A DNA stretch of 64,000 bases from Bacillus sp. AZ43 (GCA_004570425.1 SPQJ01000007.1:62001-126000); one strand, 5' to 3'; positions 42,266 through 55,674 are shown, numbered from the stretch's first letter. The notes: generated by a model from the letters alone, not told the origin. Numbers and translations: made by a program.

Positions 42266-42841
42266 TCAGTCGGGCTGGTCGGCCGCGACCAGCTCGGCGA
42301 GCTTCCGCCGCGCCACCTCGCGCGCCTCCGGGTCGTGGCGCCGCTCGTCCTCGTCGAAGACGACCGTCCACTCCCGCTCGGCCTGACCGGGGACGCGGCG
42401 GGCGACCAGCAGCACCCCTCCCCCACCCGGGAGCGGCACGCGCCGGCTGGCCACGACGGTCTGGTCGACCCGGCGGCGGACCACCGCGGGGAGGTCGCCG
42501 GCGTCGGTGAGCACGTGGCGCACCGCGGGCCGGCGCGTCTGGACCCCGGGCTCCACCTCCGCGAGCGCGGTGACGACGAAGCTGCCGCCGCCGTCCCGCG
42601 TCCCCGACCAGCGCGCCTCGGCCACCTCGTGCCAGGGCAGCACCTCGGCGTCGGTGACCGTCGTGATCTCCGTGGGCACGACCCGCAGCCCGCGCGACGT
42701 CGCCACCAGCCAGCCGCCGTCGCGGCTGAGCGTGCCCCAGGCGAGCACCCGCTCGTCGGGGTCGGACGACGCCAGGACGGCGACGCGCACCGGCTCCGGT
42801 GGGCGGGTGAACCGCGCCTTGACGCGGTCGACCAGGCTCAC
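42266..42841 (-). CDS. Conserved hypothetical protein downstream of dnaG
   Basis: The protein has 191 residues from GTG 42841, overlapping the dnaG stop by 4 bp. It is soluble with beta-strand-rich segments (RVLAWGTLSRDGGWLVATSR, VEPGVQTRRPAVRHVL). PH-like in appearance, but no domain is recognised. A similarly placed gene follows dnaG in related actinobacteria as far as I recall. Function unknown. Confidence 0.65.
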   Translation of the reverse strand: MSLVDRVKARFTRPPEPVRVAVLASSDPDERVLAWGTLSRDGGWLVATSRGLRVVPTEITTVTDAEVLPWHEVAEARWSGTRDGGGSFVVTALAEVEPGVQTRRPAVRHVLTDAGDLPAVVRRRVDQTVVASRRVPLPGGGGVLLVARRVPGQAEREWTVVFDEDERRHDPEAREVARRKLAELVAADQPD

Positions 42842-45666
42842 GGGGTCAGCCCGCCGGTCGCGCGCTTGCGCAGCGAGATGGCCAGCTGCTCGAGGTCCAT
42901 GAGCTGCTTGAACGCCTTCATGTAGTCGTCCGAGGCCTCCACCGGGTTCATCCGCTGCAGCCGGCTCTTCACGTTCGCGATCTGCCGCACCGTGTGGATC
43001 TCCTGCAGCCGTGCCAGCAGCGCGTTGACGTAGGTGGCGTCGCCCTCGCCGACCGTCCGCATCGGCTCGACGGCGAGCGCGGTCAGCTGCGCGCGGGCCG
43101 TCTCGCTGGCGCAGTGGCCGGCGATCTCCTCCAGCCACGCGGCTCCGGTGACCCGCGCGGCGGCCGCACCTCCGGCCGCCGCGACGGCCGCCGCGATCGC
43201 CGCGTAGTTCTCGTCGGTGTAGGCCTCCACGGGCACGGCGTCGAACGACGGCCCGGCCACCTCCGGCACCTGCAGCGCGGCCTTGACCGCCTCGCGCTCG
43301 ACCGCGAGGGCCGCGTCGTCCGGGGTGCGCTGCGGGGCCCGCGGGCGCTGCCGCGGCCGGTTCCCGCCGTCCCCGGTCAGCTGACGCAGGCGGTCCATGA
43401 CCTCCGACTCGTCGGGCAGCCCGAGCAGGCCGGCCAGCCGGCGGGCGTAGGCCGGGCGCAGGGCGTGGTCCTTGATCTGGGCGAGCAGCGGGGCGGTCTT
43501 CTCCAGGGCGGCGACGCGGCCCTCGACGGTGTCGAGGTCGTAGGTGGCGATCGTCGTCTTGAGGACGAACTCGATCAGCGGCGTGCGGCGGGCGATCAGG
43601 TCGCGGACCGCGGCGTCGCCGTGCTCCTGCCGCAGCTCGCACGGGTCGTTGCCGTTCGGCTCGACCGCCACGAACGTCTGGCCGACGAAGCGCTGGTCCT
43701 CGGCGAAGGTCTTCATCGCCGCCGCCTGCCCGGCCGCGTCGCCGTCGAAGGTGTACACCACCTCGCCGCGGAACTCGTCCTGGTCCATCAGGAGCCGGCG
43801 CAGCACGCTGATGTGCTCACCGCCGAACGCCGTGCCGCAGGACGCGACCGCGGTGGTGACGCCGGCCAGGTGGCAGGCCATCACGTCGGTGTAGCCCTCG
43901 ACGACGACGGCCTGGTGCCGCTTGGCGATGTCCCGCTTGGCCCGCTCGATCCCGTAGAGCACGGTGCTCTTCTTGTAGAGCGGCGTCTCCGGGGTGTTGA
44001 GGTACTTGGGCCCCTGGTCGTCGTCCATGAGCTTGCGGGCACCGAAGCCGATGACGTCGCCGGTGATGTCCTTGATCGGCCAGACCAGCCGGCGGTGGAA
44101 GCGGTCGATCAGCGTGCCGCGGGAGGACTCCTTCGCCAGCCCCGCCGTCACCAGCTCCTGCTGGCTGAAGCCCTTGCCGCGCAGGTGCCGGGTGAGGGTG
44201 TCCCAGCCGCCGGGCGCGAAGCCGCAGCCGAAGTCGACCGCCACCTGGCGGTCGAAGCCGCGCTCGGCGAGGAACTGGCGGGCGGGTGCCGCCTCCGGCG
44301 TGCCGAGCTGCTCGGCGAAGAACCGCGCCGCCTCGGTGTTGGCAGCGACCAGGCGCGCCCGCTGACCGGCGTGCGCGCGGTCGGGGGCACCGGTGGGCCG
44401 GCCGCCGTCGTCCTCGTAGTGCAGCTCGACGTTCGCCCGCCCGGCCAGCAGCTCGACCGCCTCGGAGAAGGAGAGGTGGTCGATCTTCTGCACGAACGAG
44501 ATGACGTCGCCACCTTCCCCGCAGCCGAAGCAGTTCCCGGTGAGGATGTTGTCCTCGAGGGTGAACGCGTGCGTGCCCGGCACCTCGGCGCAGAAGACTT
44601 CCTCGACTCGGTCGCTCCACTCGACGGCCTGGACAGCCCAGCGCTTGCGCTCGTACTTCTTCTTGTTGACCAGGAATCGCTCACGATGGTGGCGCAACAA
44701 GAAGAAGGACTCAGGCAGCCCCTTCGTCATGAGGCGGAGGTTGAAGATGTCACTCGGCATGCCATCGATGCCGATGCGGTTCTGCTTGGCGATCCCGAAG
44801 GTGCCGACGCCGAGCCGGGTACACAACGTCCGGACGTACTCGAGATCTTCGACGTGGGCGGAGTTCAGGATGGCGTCGCCGTCTTCGGCCACGCATCCAT
44901 CGGCGGCGAAGTAGCCGGCCAGCCAGCCCAGCAGATACGAGGCGTCCTCGTCGAGCGAGGGACGCTCCTCTTTGAAGTAGGCGGGCAATCCGTAGTAGAT
45001 CGTTCGTTCCTCGCCCGTCCAGGAACGGCACCCGTCGAAGTACGACGCCAGTTCGGCGTCCTTCTCTCCGTGGAGCATCGCGACGGAGCCTGCCCCGGCT
45101 CGCGTGCCGTCGCCGTAGACGAGCCCCCGGGCGATACCGAAGGGCGACGGGCGGGTTGCCGGGTGCAGGACCCGACTCATCGGGAAGGACGCCGAAAGGC
45201 GATCCCCGGGTCGGAGATCCTTGGTCAGCACCTCGCGTCGGTCCTGACGCAGCTTTCCTGACGGAACAAACCAACGGTGCTCGTCCGTCGCGTGGATGAC
45301 CTTCGTACGACCGTTGCGCGTCAACGTCAGCTTCATCAATCGCTGAACGCCGTAGGACTTGAAGGGAGCTTCGACCCAACTGCCGTTGCCGTTCAGGACC
45401 CTGACCGTCTTGCCCGCCAGCTCCCGGATCGGGATGGTCCCGTCCTCCGTGAGCACCCCGGTCTCGCCTGCCAGGCAGTGGAAGAGGTTGCGCGTCGGGG
45501 TCACCTGGAACGACGGCGACTTCTCGTCGTGGAACGGGCACAGGCCCTTGAGGCTGCCGCCGCCCGCGCGCTTCAGCTGCAGGTGCTCGCCGACGATCTC
45601 GTCGATCCTGGACCGCTCGCGTACCAGCGCGATGTCCGCGGCGCGGATGCGTCCCCGGCCGGCCAT
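42838..45666 (-). CDS. dnaG: DNA primase DnaG, intein-containing precursor
   Basis: The precursor has 942 residues; after removal of the 315-residue intein (64-378) the primase would be 627 residues, a normal DnaG length. It makes RNA primers at the replication fork. The N-terminal zinc site is Cys43-x2-His46 plus, after splicing, Cys379-x2-Cys382 (CFGC). The catalytic core follows (YLNTPETPLYKKSTVLYG), then TOPRIM motifs VVVEGYTDVMA and VVYTFDGDAAGQ, and a C-terminal DnaB-binding region. It starts at ATG 45666, overlapping the previous stop by 1 bp. Primase activity requires splicing because the intein splits the zinc ribbon. Confidence 0.95.
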   Translation of the reverse strand: MAGRGRIRAADIALVRERSRIDEIVGEHLQLKRAGGGSLKGLCPFHDEKSPSFQVTPTRNLFHCLAGETGVLTEDGTIPIRELAGKTVRVLNGNGSWVEAPFKSYGVQRLMKLTLTRNGRTKVIHATDEHRWFVPSGKLRQDRREVLTKDLRPGDRLSASFPMSRVLHPATRPSPFGIARGLVYGDGTRAGAGSVAMLHGEKDAELASYFDGCRSWTGEERTIYYGLPAYFKEERPSLDEDASYLLGWLAGYFAADGCVAEDGDAILNSAHVEDLEYVRTLCTRLGVGTFGIAKQNRIGIDGMPSDIFNLRLMTKGLPESFFLLRHHRERFLVNKKKYERKRWAVQAVEWSDRVEEVFCAEVPGTHAFTLEDNILTGNCFGCGEGGDVISFVQKIDHLSFSEAVELLAGRANVELHYEDDGGRPTGAPDRAHAGQRARLVAANTEAARFFAEQLGTPEAAPARQFLAERGFDRQVAVDFGCGFAPGGWDTLTRHLRGKGFSQQELVTAGLAKESSRGTLIDRFHRRLVWPIKDITGDVIGFGARKLMDDDQGPKYLNTPETPLYKKSTVLYGIERAKRDIAKRHQAVVVEGYTDVMACHLAGVTTAVASCGTAFGGEHISVLRRLLMDQDEFRGEVVYTFDGDAAGQAAAMKTFAEDQRFVGQTFVAVEPNGNDPCELRQEHGDAAVRDLIARRTPLIEFVLKTTIATYDLDTVEGRVAALEKTAPLLAQIKDHALRPAYARRLAGLLGLPDESEVMDRLRQLTGDGGNRPRQRPRAPQRTPDDAALAVEREAVKAALQVPEVAGPSFDAVPVEAYTDENYAAIAAAVAAAGGAAAARVTGAAWLEEIAGHCASETARAQLTALAVEPMRTVGEGDATYVNALLARLQEIHTVRQIANVKSRLQRMNPVEASDDYMKAFKQLMDLEQLAISLRKRATGGLTP
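44533..45477 (-). other. Intein in DnaG with LAGLIDADG/DOD homing endonuclease
   Basis: Residues Cys64 to Asn378 of the DnaG precursor. The N-terminal splice block begins CLAGETGVL, and block B has ATDEHRW with the Thr-x2-His pair (127-130). Two endonuclease motifs, ARGLVYGDGT (179-188) and LGWLAGYFAADG (246-257), both keep an acidic residue, so the nuclease may be active. The C-terminal block is VPGTHAFTLEDNILTGN, followed by extein Cys379. The penultimate residue is Gly instead of the usual His. The coding DNA is less GC-rich than the flanking dnaG, indicating lateral origin. Confidence 0.93.
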
Positions 45667-46175
45667 CAGCTGCTCCCCCCGGCCACGGCCGCGCCGCTCG
45701 CGGCGACGACCACCGCGGTGTTGCGGCGGCTGATGATCAGCTCCAACCAGAGGAGGAACACCTGGTGGTGCACGGGCAGGTCGGGCTCCGCGGTGAGCGT
45801 CGGCCGGGGCGACCAGCCTCCGGTGGTGCCGCTCTCGGCCACGACCCGGCCGTCTGCCAGGAACCGGTGGGCGCCCTTCCAGTACGACGCCGACCGCACC
45901 TCGACCGGAATGCCTTCGAGGTCGGCCCCCCAGGTGCCCTCCCACAGCGACGTCTGGCGCGCGCTCATCCGGACGGCGTCCTCGGGCTCGGTGGCCCAGC
46001 GGGCCGTCAGCGCCCGCTTGGCCTTGGCCAGCACCCACTGCTGGGCGCCGATGGTGGCCGTCGCGGCTTCCTTCCAGTTCGACGCCTTCAGGGTGGCGAC
46101 GACCGAGCCGTCGCGGAGGACGGGGAGGACGCCCTTCCCCGTGCCGGCGGTCCCGGCCTTGCCCAGTTCGAGCAC
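45666..46175 (-). CDS. Conserved hypothetical protein upstream of dnaG
   Basis: The protein has 169 residues. It begins MLELGKAGTAGTGKGVLPVL; the beta-rich body has many Trp and repeats of the form GxxxxVxSAxYWKG. No catalytic motif, no signal peptide; the last 25 residues are hydrophobic (LELIISRRNTAVVVAASGAA). Tubby/LURAP-like scaffold appearance is only an impression. It ends in a 1-bp overlap with the dnaG start, so the two are cotranslated. Confidence 0.6.
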   Translation of the reverse strand: MLELGKAGTAGTGKGVLPVLRDGSVVATLKASNWKEAATATIGAQQWVLAKAKRALTARWATEPEDAVRMSARQTSLWEGTWGADLEGIPVEVRSASYWKGAHRFLADGRVVAESGTTGGWSPRPTLTAEPDLPVHHQVFLLWLELIISRRNTAVVVAASGAAVAGGSS

Positions 46176-46185
46176 CGTCTCCCCC

Positions 46186-46815
46186 TCAGCCGATCCCGGG
46201 CGCGCCGGCGACGCTCTCGCCGGTCACGCGGTAGAGCAGGTAGGCGGCAGTCTCCCGCAGGATGTAGCGGAACTGGGTGCCACGGGTCTGCACGGCCGGG
46301 CCCTGCCGGGTCGGCGAGCTCTCGGCCTCCATGCCGGAATCCTCCGCCATGCGCTCGGCCCGCATCGCGTGCCACGGGTCGGTGACCAGGACGGCGCTGC
46401 GCCAGCCGCGCTCGTCGAAGGCCGCGGCCACCACCCGCATGCTCTCCAGGGTGTCGACGCCCTCCTCGACGGCGAGCAGCGCGTCCTCCGGGACACCGGA
46501 GCCGGCCAGGTACCGGCGGCCCGCCTCGGCCTCGGAGAACTGGTCGCCGTCCGCCCGGCCGCCGACGGTGACGATCCGCGGGGCCACCCCCGCCTCGTAC
46601 AGCGCGATGGCGTGCTCGAGGCGCGCCTCGAAGATCGACGACGGGACGCCGTTGTACTGCGCGGTGCCCAGCACCACGATCGCGTCGGACGCCGGCCGGG
46701 AGTCCTGACGGGCGTTCCACCAGATCGCCAGGCCCGTGGAGAGCACGAGGAGCATCGTCGCCAGGACGGCCGCACCGGCCACCCGGTTCAGCAGGTTCCC
46801 GATGCGCACGCCCAC
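46186..46815 (-). CDS. DUF218/YdcF-like membrane-anchored protein
   Basis: The protein has 209 residues. A membrane helix at about residues 12-34 is followed by the DUF218 fold: SDAIVVLGTAQYNG, then FEARLEHAIALYEAG, VTVGGRADGDQFSEAEAG and VLVTDPWHAMRAERMA. SanA/YdcF-type proteins act in envelope metabolism; the substrate is unknown. It is encoded 11 bp upstream of the previous gene and divergent from furA. Confidence 0.8.
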   Translation of the reverse strand: MGVRIGNLLNRVAGAAVLATMLLVLSTGLAIWWNARQDSRPASDAIVVLGTAQYNGVPSSIFEARLEHAIALYEAGVAPRIVTVGGRADGDQFSEAEAGRRYLAGSGVPEDALLAVEEGVDTLESMRVVAAAFDERGWRSAVLVTDPWHAMRAERMAEDSGMEAESSPTRQGPAVQTRGTQFRYILRETAAYLLYRVTGESVAGAPGIG

Positions 46816-46893
46816 GCGTCATGGGTACCACGGGGATCCGACCGGACGAGGCGCCTGGGGACGGTGGTGTGTGCGGCCCCGCACCGATTGCTT

Positions 46894-49619
<2,726 letters not shown>

Positions 49620-49627
49620 CACCCCCA

Positions 49628-49663
49628 GGACGCCCCGGATCGCTTCGGCGGTCCGGGGCGTCC
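49628..49663. terminator. Strong hairpin between katG and ppdK
   Basis: The 12-bp arms GGACGCCCCGGA (49628-49639) and TCCGGGGCGTCC (49652-49663) are perfectly complementary, with an extra CG/CG closure around a CTTCGG-type loop. It lies between convergent stop codons, so it probably terminates both genes. There is no U-tract. Confidence 0.75.
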
Positions 49664-49699
49664 GCGTGTCCGGCCACCGGAGTCGATCATCAACTCGGC

Positions 49700-52414
49700 T
49701 CAGGACCCCGCGCGGGCACCACCCAGCGCCGCTCGTCCGGCCTCCAGCCGCGCCACCGGCACCCGGAACGGCGAGCAGGACACGTAGTCCAGCCCGACCT
49801 CGTGGAAGAAGTGCACCGAGTCGGGGTCGCCGCCGTGCTCGCCGCAGATGCCCAGCTTCAGGTCCGGGCGCGCGGACCGGCCCTTCTCCGCGCCGATGCG
49901 CACCAGCTCGCCGACGCCCTCGCGGTCCAGCGACTCGAACGGGGAGATCCCGAAGATCCCCTTGTCCAGGTACTGGTGGAAGAACGCCGCCTCGACGTCG
50001 TCCCGGGAGAACCCCCAGGTCATCTGGGTCAGGTCGTTCGTGCCGAAGGAGAAGAACTCCGCGGAGCAGGCGATCTCCTGCGCGGTGAGCGCCGCGCGCG
50101 GCACCTCGACCATCGTTCCGATCAGCGCCCTGATCTCGACGCCCTGTGCCTGGCAGACGTCGGCGAGCACCTGCTCGGACTCCTCGCGGATCGCCTCCAG
50201 CTCCTGGACGGCGCCGACGAGCGGGATCATGATCTCCGGCCGCGGGTCTCCCCCGGCCTTGCGCCGCTCGCAGGCCGCCTCGGCGATCGCCCGCACCTGC
50301 ATCGCGAACAGGCCGGGGACGACCAGACCGAGCCGGACGCCGCGCAGCCCCAGCATCGGGTTGGACTCGTGCATCCCGCGGACGGCGGCCAGCAGCCGGA
50401 GGTTGCCCTCGTCGGGCTCCCCACGCTCCTCGGCCAGCGCCACGCGCACCGACAGCTCGGTCAGGTCGGGCAGGAACTCGTGCAGCGGCGGGTCGAGCAG
50501 CCGGACGGTGACCGGCAGCCCGTCCATCGCCTCGAAGATCTCCAGGAAGTCCTGCTTCTGCAGCGGCTCGAGGGCGACGAGCGCGGCCTGCCGCTCGTCC
50601 TCGCCGTCGGCCAGGATCAGCTTCTCCACCAGCTGGCGGCGGTCGCCGAGGAACATGTGCTCGGTCCGGCACAGGCCGATGCCGCGGGCGCCGAAGCGAC
50701 GGGCGCGGGCGGAGTCCTCCGGGGTGTCGGCGTTGGTGCGCACGTCGAGCCGCCGCACCTCGTCGGCGTGGGTGAGGATCCGGTGCACGCTCTTCACCAG
50801 GTCGTCGGTGTCGTCGGCGTCGGGGTCGATCTCGCCCTCGAAGTAGCGGACGACGGACGACGGCTCCACGGGCACCTCGCCCAGCCACACCTTGCCGGTC
50901 GAGCCGTCGATGGAGATGACGTCGCCCTCGTTCACCACCGTGCCGTCCGGGGCGGTGAACCTCTTCGCCTTGGTGTCGACCTGCAGCTCCTCGGCGCCGC
51001 ACACGCAGGTCTTGCCCATCCCGCGGGCGACGACCGCCGCGTGCGACGTCTTGCCGCCCCGGCTGGTGAGCACGCCCTGGGCGGCGATCATCCCGGAGAG
51101 GTCGTCGGGGTTGGTCTCCCGGCGGACCAGGACGACGTCCTCCCCCCGGTCGGCCCAGGCCACGGCCTCCTCCGACGAGAACACCGCCTTGCCGACGGCG
51201 GCCCCCGGCGAGGCGTTCATGCCCTGGGTGAGCTGCTGGGCGTCCCCGCCGGTCACGAACCGCGGGAACATCAGCTGGGCGAGCTGGTCGCCGGTGACCC
51301 GGCGGACCGCCTCATCCATGTCGATGAGGCCCTCGTCCACCAGCTGGGTGGCGATCCGGAAGGCCGCGCCCGCGGTGCGCTTGCCCACCCGGGTCTGCAG
51401 CATCCAGAGCTTGTTGCGCTCGACGGTGAACTCGATGTCGCAGAGGTCGCGGTAGTGCGACTCGAGCCGGCTCATGATGCCGAGCAGCTCGTCGTAGGCG
51501 CTCTTGTCGATCGACTCGAGGTCGGGCAGCGGAACGGTGTTGCGGATACCGGCGACGACGTCCTCCCCCTGCGCGTTCTGCAGGTAGTCGCCGTAGACGC
51601 CCTGCTCCCCGCTGCCGGGGTCGCGGGTGAAGGCGACGCCGGTGCCGGAGTCCATGCCGAGGTTCCCGAAGACCATGGAGCAGACGTTGACCGCGGTGCC
51701 GGCGTCGCTGGGGATGCGCTCCCGGCGGCGGTAGATGATCGCGCGGTCGGAGTTCCACGAGTCGAAGACGGCGTTGATCGCCATGTCCATCTGCTCGCGC
51801 GGGTCCTGCGGGAAGTCGCTGCCGGTGTGCTCGCGGACGATGGCCTTGAACCGCCGGACGACGTCCTCCAGGTGCTCGGCGTCCAGGTCGAGGTCCAGCT
51901 CGGTGCCCTGCTCCGCCTTGACCTCGTCGAGTGCGTCGTCGAACAGCTCACCGTCGATGCCGAGGACGGTCTTGCCGAACATCTGGATGAGCCGGCGGTA
52001 GGAGTCCCAGGCGAACCGCTCGCTGCCCGACTGCCGCGCCAGCCCGCGGACCGACTCGTCGTTGAGACCGACGTTGAGGACGGTCTCCATCATCCCCGGC
52101 ATCGAGGCGGCGGCCCCCGACCGGACCGAGACCAGCAGCGGGTCCTCCGGGTCGCCGAGCGCCTTGCCCATGGCCTGCTCCAGCGCCGCGAGGTGCTCGC
52201 TGACCTGGGTGTCGAGCTCCGGCGGGGTGCCACCGTTCTCCAGGTAGTAGCGGCAGGCGTCGGTGGTGATGGTGAAGCCCGGCGGCACGGGCAGGCCCAG
52301 GTTGGTCATCTCGGCCAGGTTCGCGCCCTTGCCGCCCAGGAGGTCCTTCTGGTCCTTGTTGCCCTCGCTGAAGTCGTAGACCCACTTCGTCGCCGACCGG
52401 GTTCCGCTGGTCAC
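49700..52414 (-). CDS. ppdK: Pyruvate, phosphate dikinase
   Basis: The protein has 904 residues from GTG 52414, with GGAGG at suitable spacing. The order is: ATP-grasp domain (KWVYDFSEGN, LLGGKGANLAEM, MPGMMETVLNVGLND), the swivelling phosphohistidine domain with catalytic His in GGKTSHAAVVARGMG, and the PEP/pyruvate TIM barrel (GLCRTEHMF, FGTNDLTQMTWG, and GICGEHGGDP with the catalytic Cys). It interconverts pyruvate, ATP and Pi with PEP, AMP and PPi. No DUF299-type regulatory kinase gene is nearby. Confidence 0.97.
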   Translation of the reverse strand: MTSGTRSATKWVYDFSEGNKDQKDLLGGKGANLAEMTNLGLPVPPGFTITTDACRYYLENGGTPPELDTQVSEHLAALEQAMGKALGDPEDPLLVSVRSGAAASMPGMMETVLNVGLNDESVRGLARQSGSERFAWDSYRRLIQMFGKTVLGIDGELFDDALDEVKAEQGTELDLDLDAEHLEDVVRRFKAIVREHTGSDFPQDPREQMDMAINAVFDSWNSDRAIIYRRRERIPSDAGTAVNVCSMVFGNLGMDSGTGVAFTRDPGSGEQGVYGDYLQNAQGEDVVAGIRNTVPLPDLESIDKSAYDELLGIMSRLESHYRDLCDIEFTVERNKLWMLQTRVGKRTAGAAFRIATQLVDEGLIDMDEAVRRVTGDQLAQLMFPRFVTGGDAQQLTQGMNASPGAAVGKAVFSSEEAVAWADRGEDVVLVRRETNPDDLSGMIAAQGVLTSRGGKTSHAAVVARGMGKTCVCGAEELQVDTKAKRFTAPDGTVVNEGDVISIDGSTGKVWLGEVPVEPSSVVRYFEGEIDPDADDTDDLVKSVHRILTHADEVRRLDVRTNADTPEDSARARRFGARGIGLCRTEHMFLGDRRQLVEKLILADGEDERQAALVALEPLQKQDFLEIFEAMDGLPVTVRLLDPPLHEFLPDLTELSVRVALAEERGEPDEGNLRLLAAVRGMHESNPMLGLRGVRLGLVVPGLFAMQVRAIAEAACERRKAGGDPRPEIMIPLVGAVQELEAIREESEQVLADVCQAQGVEIRALIGTMVEVPRAALTAQEIACSAEFFSFGTNDLTQMTWGFSRDDVEAAFFHQYLDKGIFGISPFESLDREGVGELVRIGAEKGRSARPDLKLGICGEHGGDPDSVHFFHEVGLDYVSCSPFRVPVARLEAGRAALGGARAGS

Positions 52415-52533
52415 CGCTGACACCTCCGCGCTCGAGAGCCGACCCCCCGCGCCGGGCACGTCCGGCCCGGAGGCCAGGCCTTACCGGCGACTGAGTCGAT
52501 CTTGGACCAGCGTGGCGGGAGCCGCGACCGGGC

Positions 52534-52977
52534 TCACCGGGCGGGAGCGGTGCCGCAGACCTTGAGGCCGTCCTCGCCCACGACGGTCAGCTCCGTCGCC
52601 GTCCCGTCGGACCACTCCACCGGGACGATGCGGGCGTCGCCGTCCTTCCGGACCTCGCCGAGCTCGGGGTCGCCCGCGCCCAGGTAGGTGCCGGCGACCT
52701 CGTCCTGGGCCATCCGGGCGCGCTCGGCGTCGCAGAGCAGCTCGCCCGCGGTCTCCATGTCGTCGGCCGCCAGCGCCGCCAGGAAGACGCCGCTGACCTC
52801 CTTGGCCTGGTCCGCACCGGTCCCGCGCAGCACGAGGGTCAGCACGACCATGAGGACGGCAGCGAGCACGGTGCCGCCGAAGATGAGCACCAGGAGCTTC
52901 CCCGACCGGCGCGGGGTCCCGGTGTGCAGCGGCGCCGGCCCGTCGTCGTAGAGGAACGGTCCCTCGGGCGCGGTCAT
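52534..52977 (-). CDS. Membrane-anchored hypothetical protein
   Basis: The protein has 147 residues from ATG 52977, overlapping the dusB stop by 4 bp. There is a Pro-rich N-terminus, a membrane helix at about residues 27-50 (LLVLIFGGTVLAAVLMVVLT) and an extracytoplasmic domain resembling small NTF2/DUF4878-like actinobacterial proteins (FLAALAADDMETAGELLCD). A Cys pair (82 and 141) may form a disulfide. Function unknown. Confidence 0.75.
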   Translation of the reverse strand: MTAPEGPFLYDDGPAPLHTGTPRRSGKLLVLIFGGTVLAAVLMVVLTLVLRGTGADQAKEVSGVFLAALAADDMETAGELLCDAERARMAQDEVAGTYLGAGDPELGEVRKDGDARIVPVEWSDGTATELTVVGEDGLKVCGTAPAR

Positions 52978-54134
52978 CCACCACTCACTTCGAGTTCGGC
53001 CCCGGCCGGCGGCCGGGGGTCGTCGCGATCGGCCAGCCAGCCCTCGGGCAGCGCCACGGGGCGAGGCGGGCTGGTCCGGCCGCGTGGCGCGCCGAGGACG
53101 GCGACCGGGTAGGGCTGGTCGGGGATGCCGGCGAGCAGCTCGGCCAGCTCGTCCAGGCCGCTCACCATCGCCAGCGCCCGACGGGTGTCCGACCCGACGG
53201 AGAAGCCCTTGAGGTACCAGGCGACGTGCTTGCGGAAGTCGGTGCAGCCGTGCAGCTCGCCCTGGTCCTCGCTGAGCAGCTCGGCGTGCCGGTGCATGAT
53301 CGCGGCCACCTCGCGCATGGTCGGCAGCGCGCGCCGGCTCTCCCCCGCGAACGCGGCGGCCAGGTCGCCGAACAGCCAGGGCCGGCCCAGGCAGCCCCGC
53401 CCGATGACGACGCCCGCGCACCCGGTCTCGGCCACCATGCGCAGCGCGTCGTCGGCCTCCCAGATGTCGCCGTTGCCCAGCACCGGGATGTCGACGGTCT
53501 CGACCAGCCGGGCGATCGGCGACCAGTCGGCGGTACCGCTGTAGAGCTGGTCGGCCGTGCGGCCGTGCAGCGTGATGGCCGCGGCGCCCTCGTCCTGCGC
53601 GATCCGGCCGGCGTCGAGGTAGGTGACGTGGTCGGCGTCGATGCCGATGCGGGTCTTGATGGTGACCGGCACGTCCTTGGCGGCGCGGACGGCTTCGCGG
53701 ACGATGTTCCGCAGCAGGACGCGGTGCCACGGCAGCGCGGAGCCGCCGCCCTTGCGCGTCACCTTGGGCACCGGGCAGCCGAAGTTGAGGTCGATGTGCG
53801 CCGGGCGGGTGCCGGCGACGCCCTCGTCCACGAGCATCTCGACCGCGCGGCCCACGGTGGCCGGGTCGACGCCGTAGAGCTGGACGGAGAAGGCGTCCTT
53901 CTCGTCGGCGGTGGCGCGGACCATCTGCAGCGTCTTCTCGTTGCGCTCCACCAGCGCCCGCGTGGTGATCATCTCGCAGACGTAGAGGCCGGCGCCGAAC
54001 TCGCGGCACAGCGTGCGGAACGCCGGGTTGGTGATGCCGGCCATCGGCGCGAGCACCACGGCGGGGTCGACGACGAGCGTGCCCAGCTTCAGGGCAGGCA
54101 GGGACGTCGCGCTCACGCCGTCCAGGGTAGGCAC
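52974..54134 (-). CDS. dusB: tRNA-dihydrouridine synthase
   Basis: The protein has 386 residues. The FMN-dependent Dus fold shows VLAPMAGITNPAFRTLCREF, the SVQLYGVDP segment, DLNFGCPVPKVTRKGGGSAL with the catalytic Cys, ITLHGRTADQLYSG and PVLGNGDIWEADD. It reduces uridine to dihydrouridine in tRNA D-loops. Longer than minimal DusB because of a C-terminal extension of about 50 residues with a Pro/Arg-rich stretch. Cotranslated with the following membrane protein. Confidence 0.95.
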   Translation of the reverse strand: MPTLDGVSATSLPALKLGTLVVDPAVVLAPMAGITNPAFRTLCREFGAGLYVCEMITTRALVERNEKTLQMVRATADEKDAFSVQLYGVDPATVGRAVEMLVDEGVAGTRPAHIDLNFGCPVPKVTRKGGGSALPWHRVLLRNIVREAVRAAKDVPVTIKTRIGIDADHVTYLDAGRIAQDEGAAAITLHGRTADQLYSGTADWSPIARLVETVDIPVLGNGDIWEADDALRMVAETGCAGVVIGRGCLGRPWLFGDLAAAFAGESRRALPTMREVAAIMHRHAELLSEDQGELHGCTDFRKHVAWYLKGFSVGSDTRRALAMVSGLDELAELLAGIPDQPYPVAVLGAPRGRTSPPRPVALPEGWLADRDDPRPPAGAELEVSGG

Positions 54135-54147
54135 TCACCCCGGCGAG

Positions 54148-54194
54148 GTGCGCCGACGCCCGGTTCCGGAGGCCGGAACCGGGCGTCGGCGCAC
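54148..54194 (-). terminator. Perfect 22-bp stem hairpin after glyS
   Basis: Arms at 54148-54169 and 54173-54194 are exact reverse complements (22 bp) with a 3-nt loop. This is far longer than usual terminators. It lies 12 bp after the glyS stop and 14 bp before the dusB start, so it probably separates the two transcripts. Confidence 0.8.
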
Positions 54195-54206
54195 GCGTTC
54201 AGCCGC

Positions 54207-55607
<1,401 letters not shown>

Positions 55608-55674
55608 GGCGCGGGGCTCCATCCGGCTGGCGGTCGGCGGTTGACCCGCCCACGGTAGTCGCCGCCCTCCGCTC

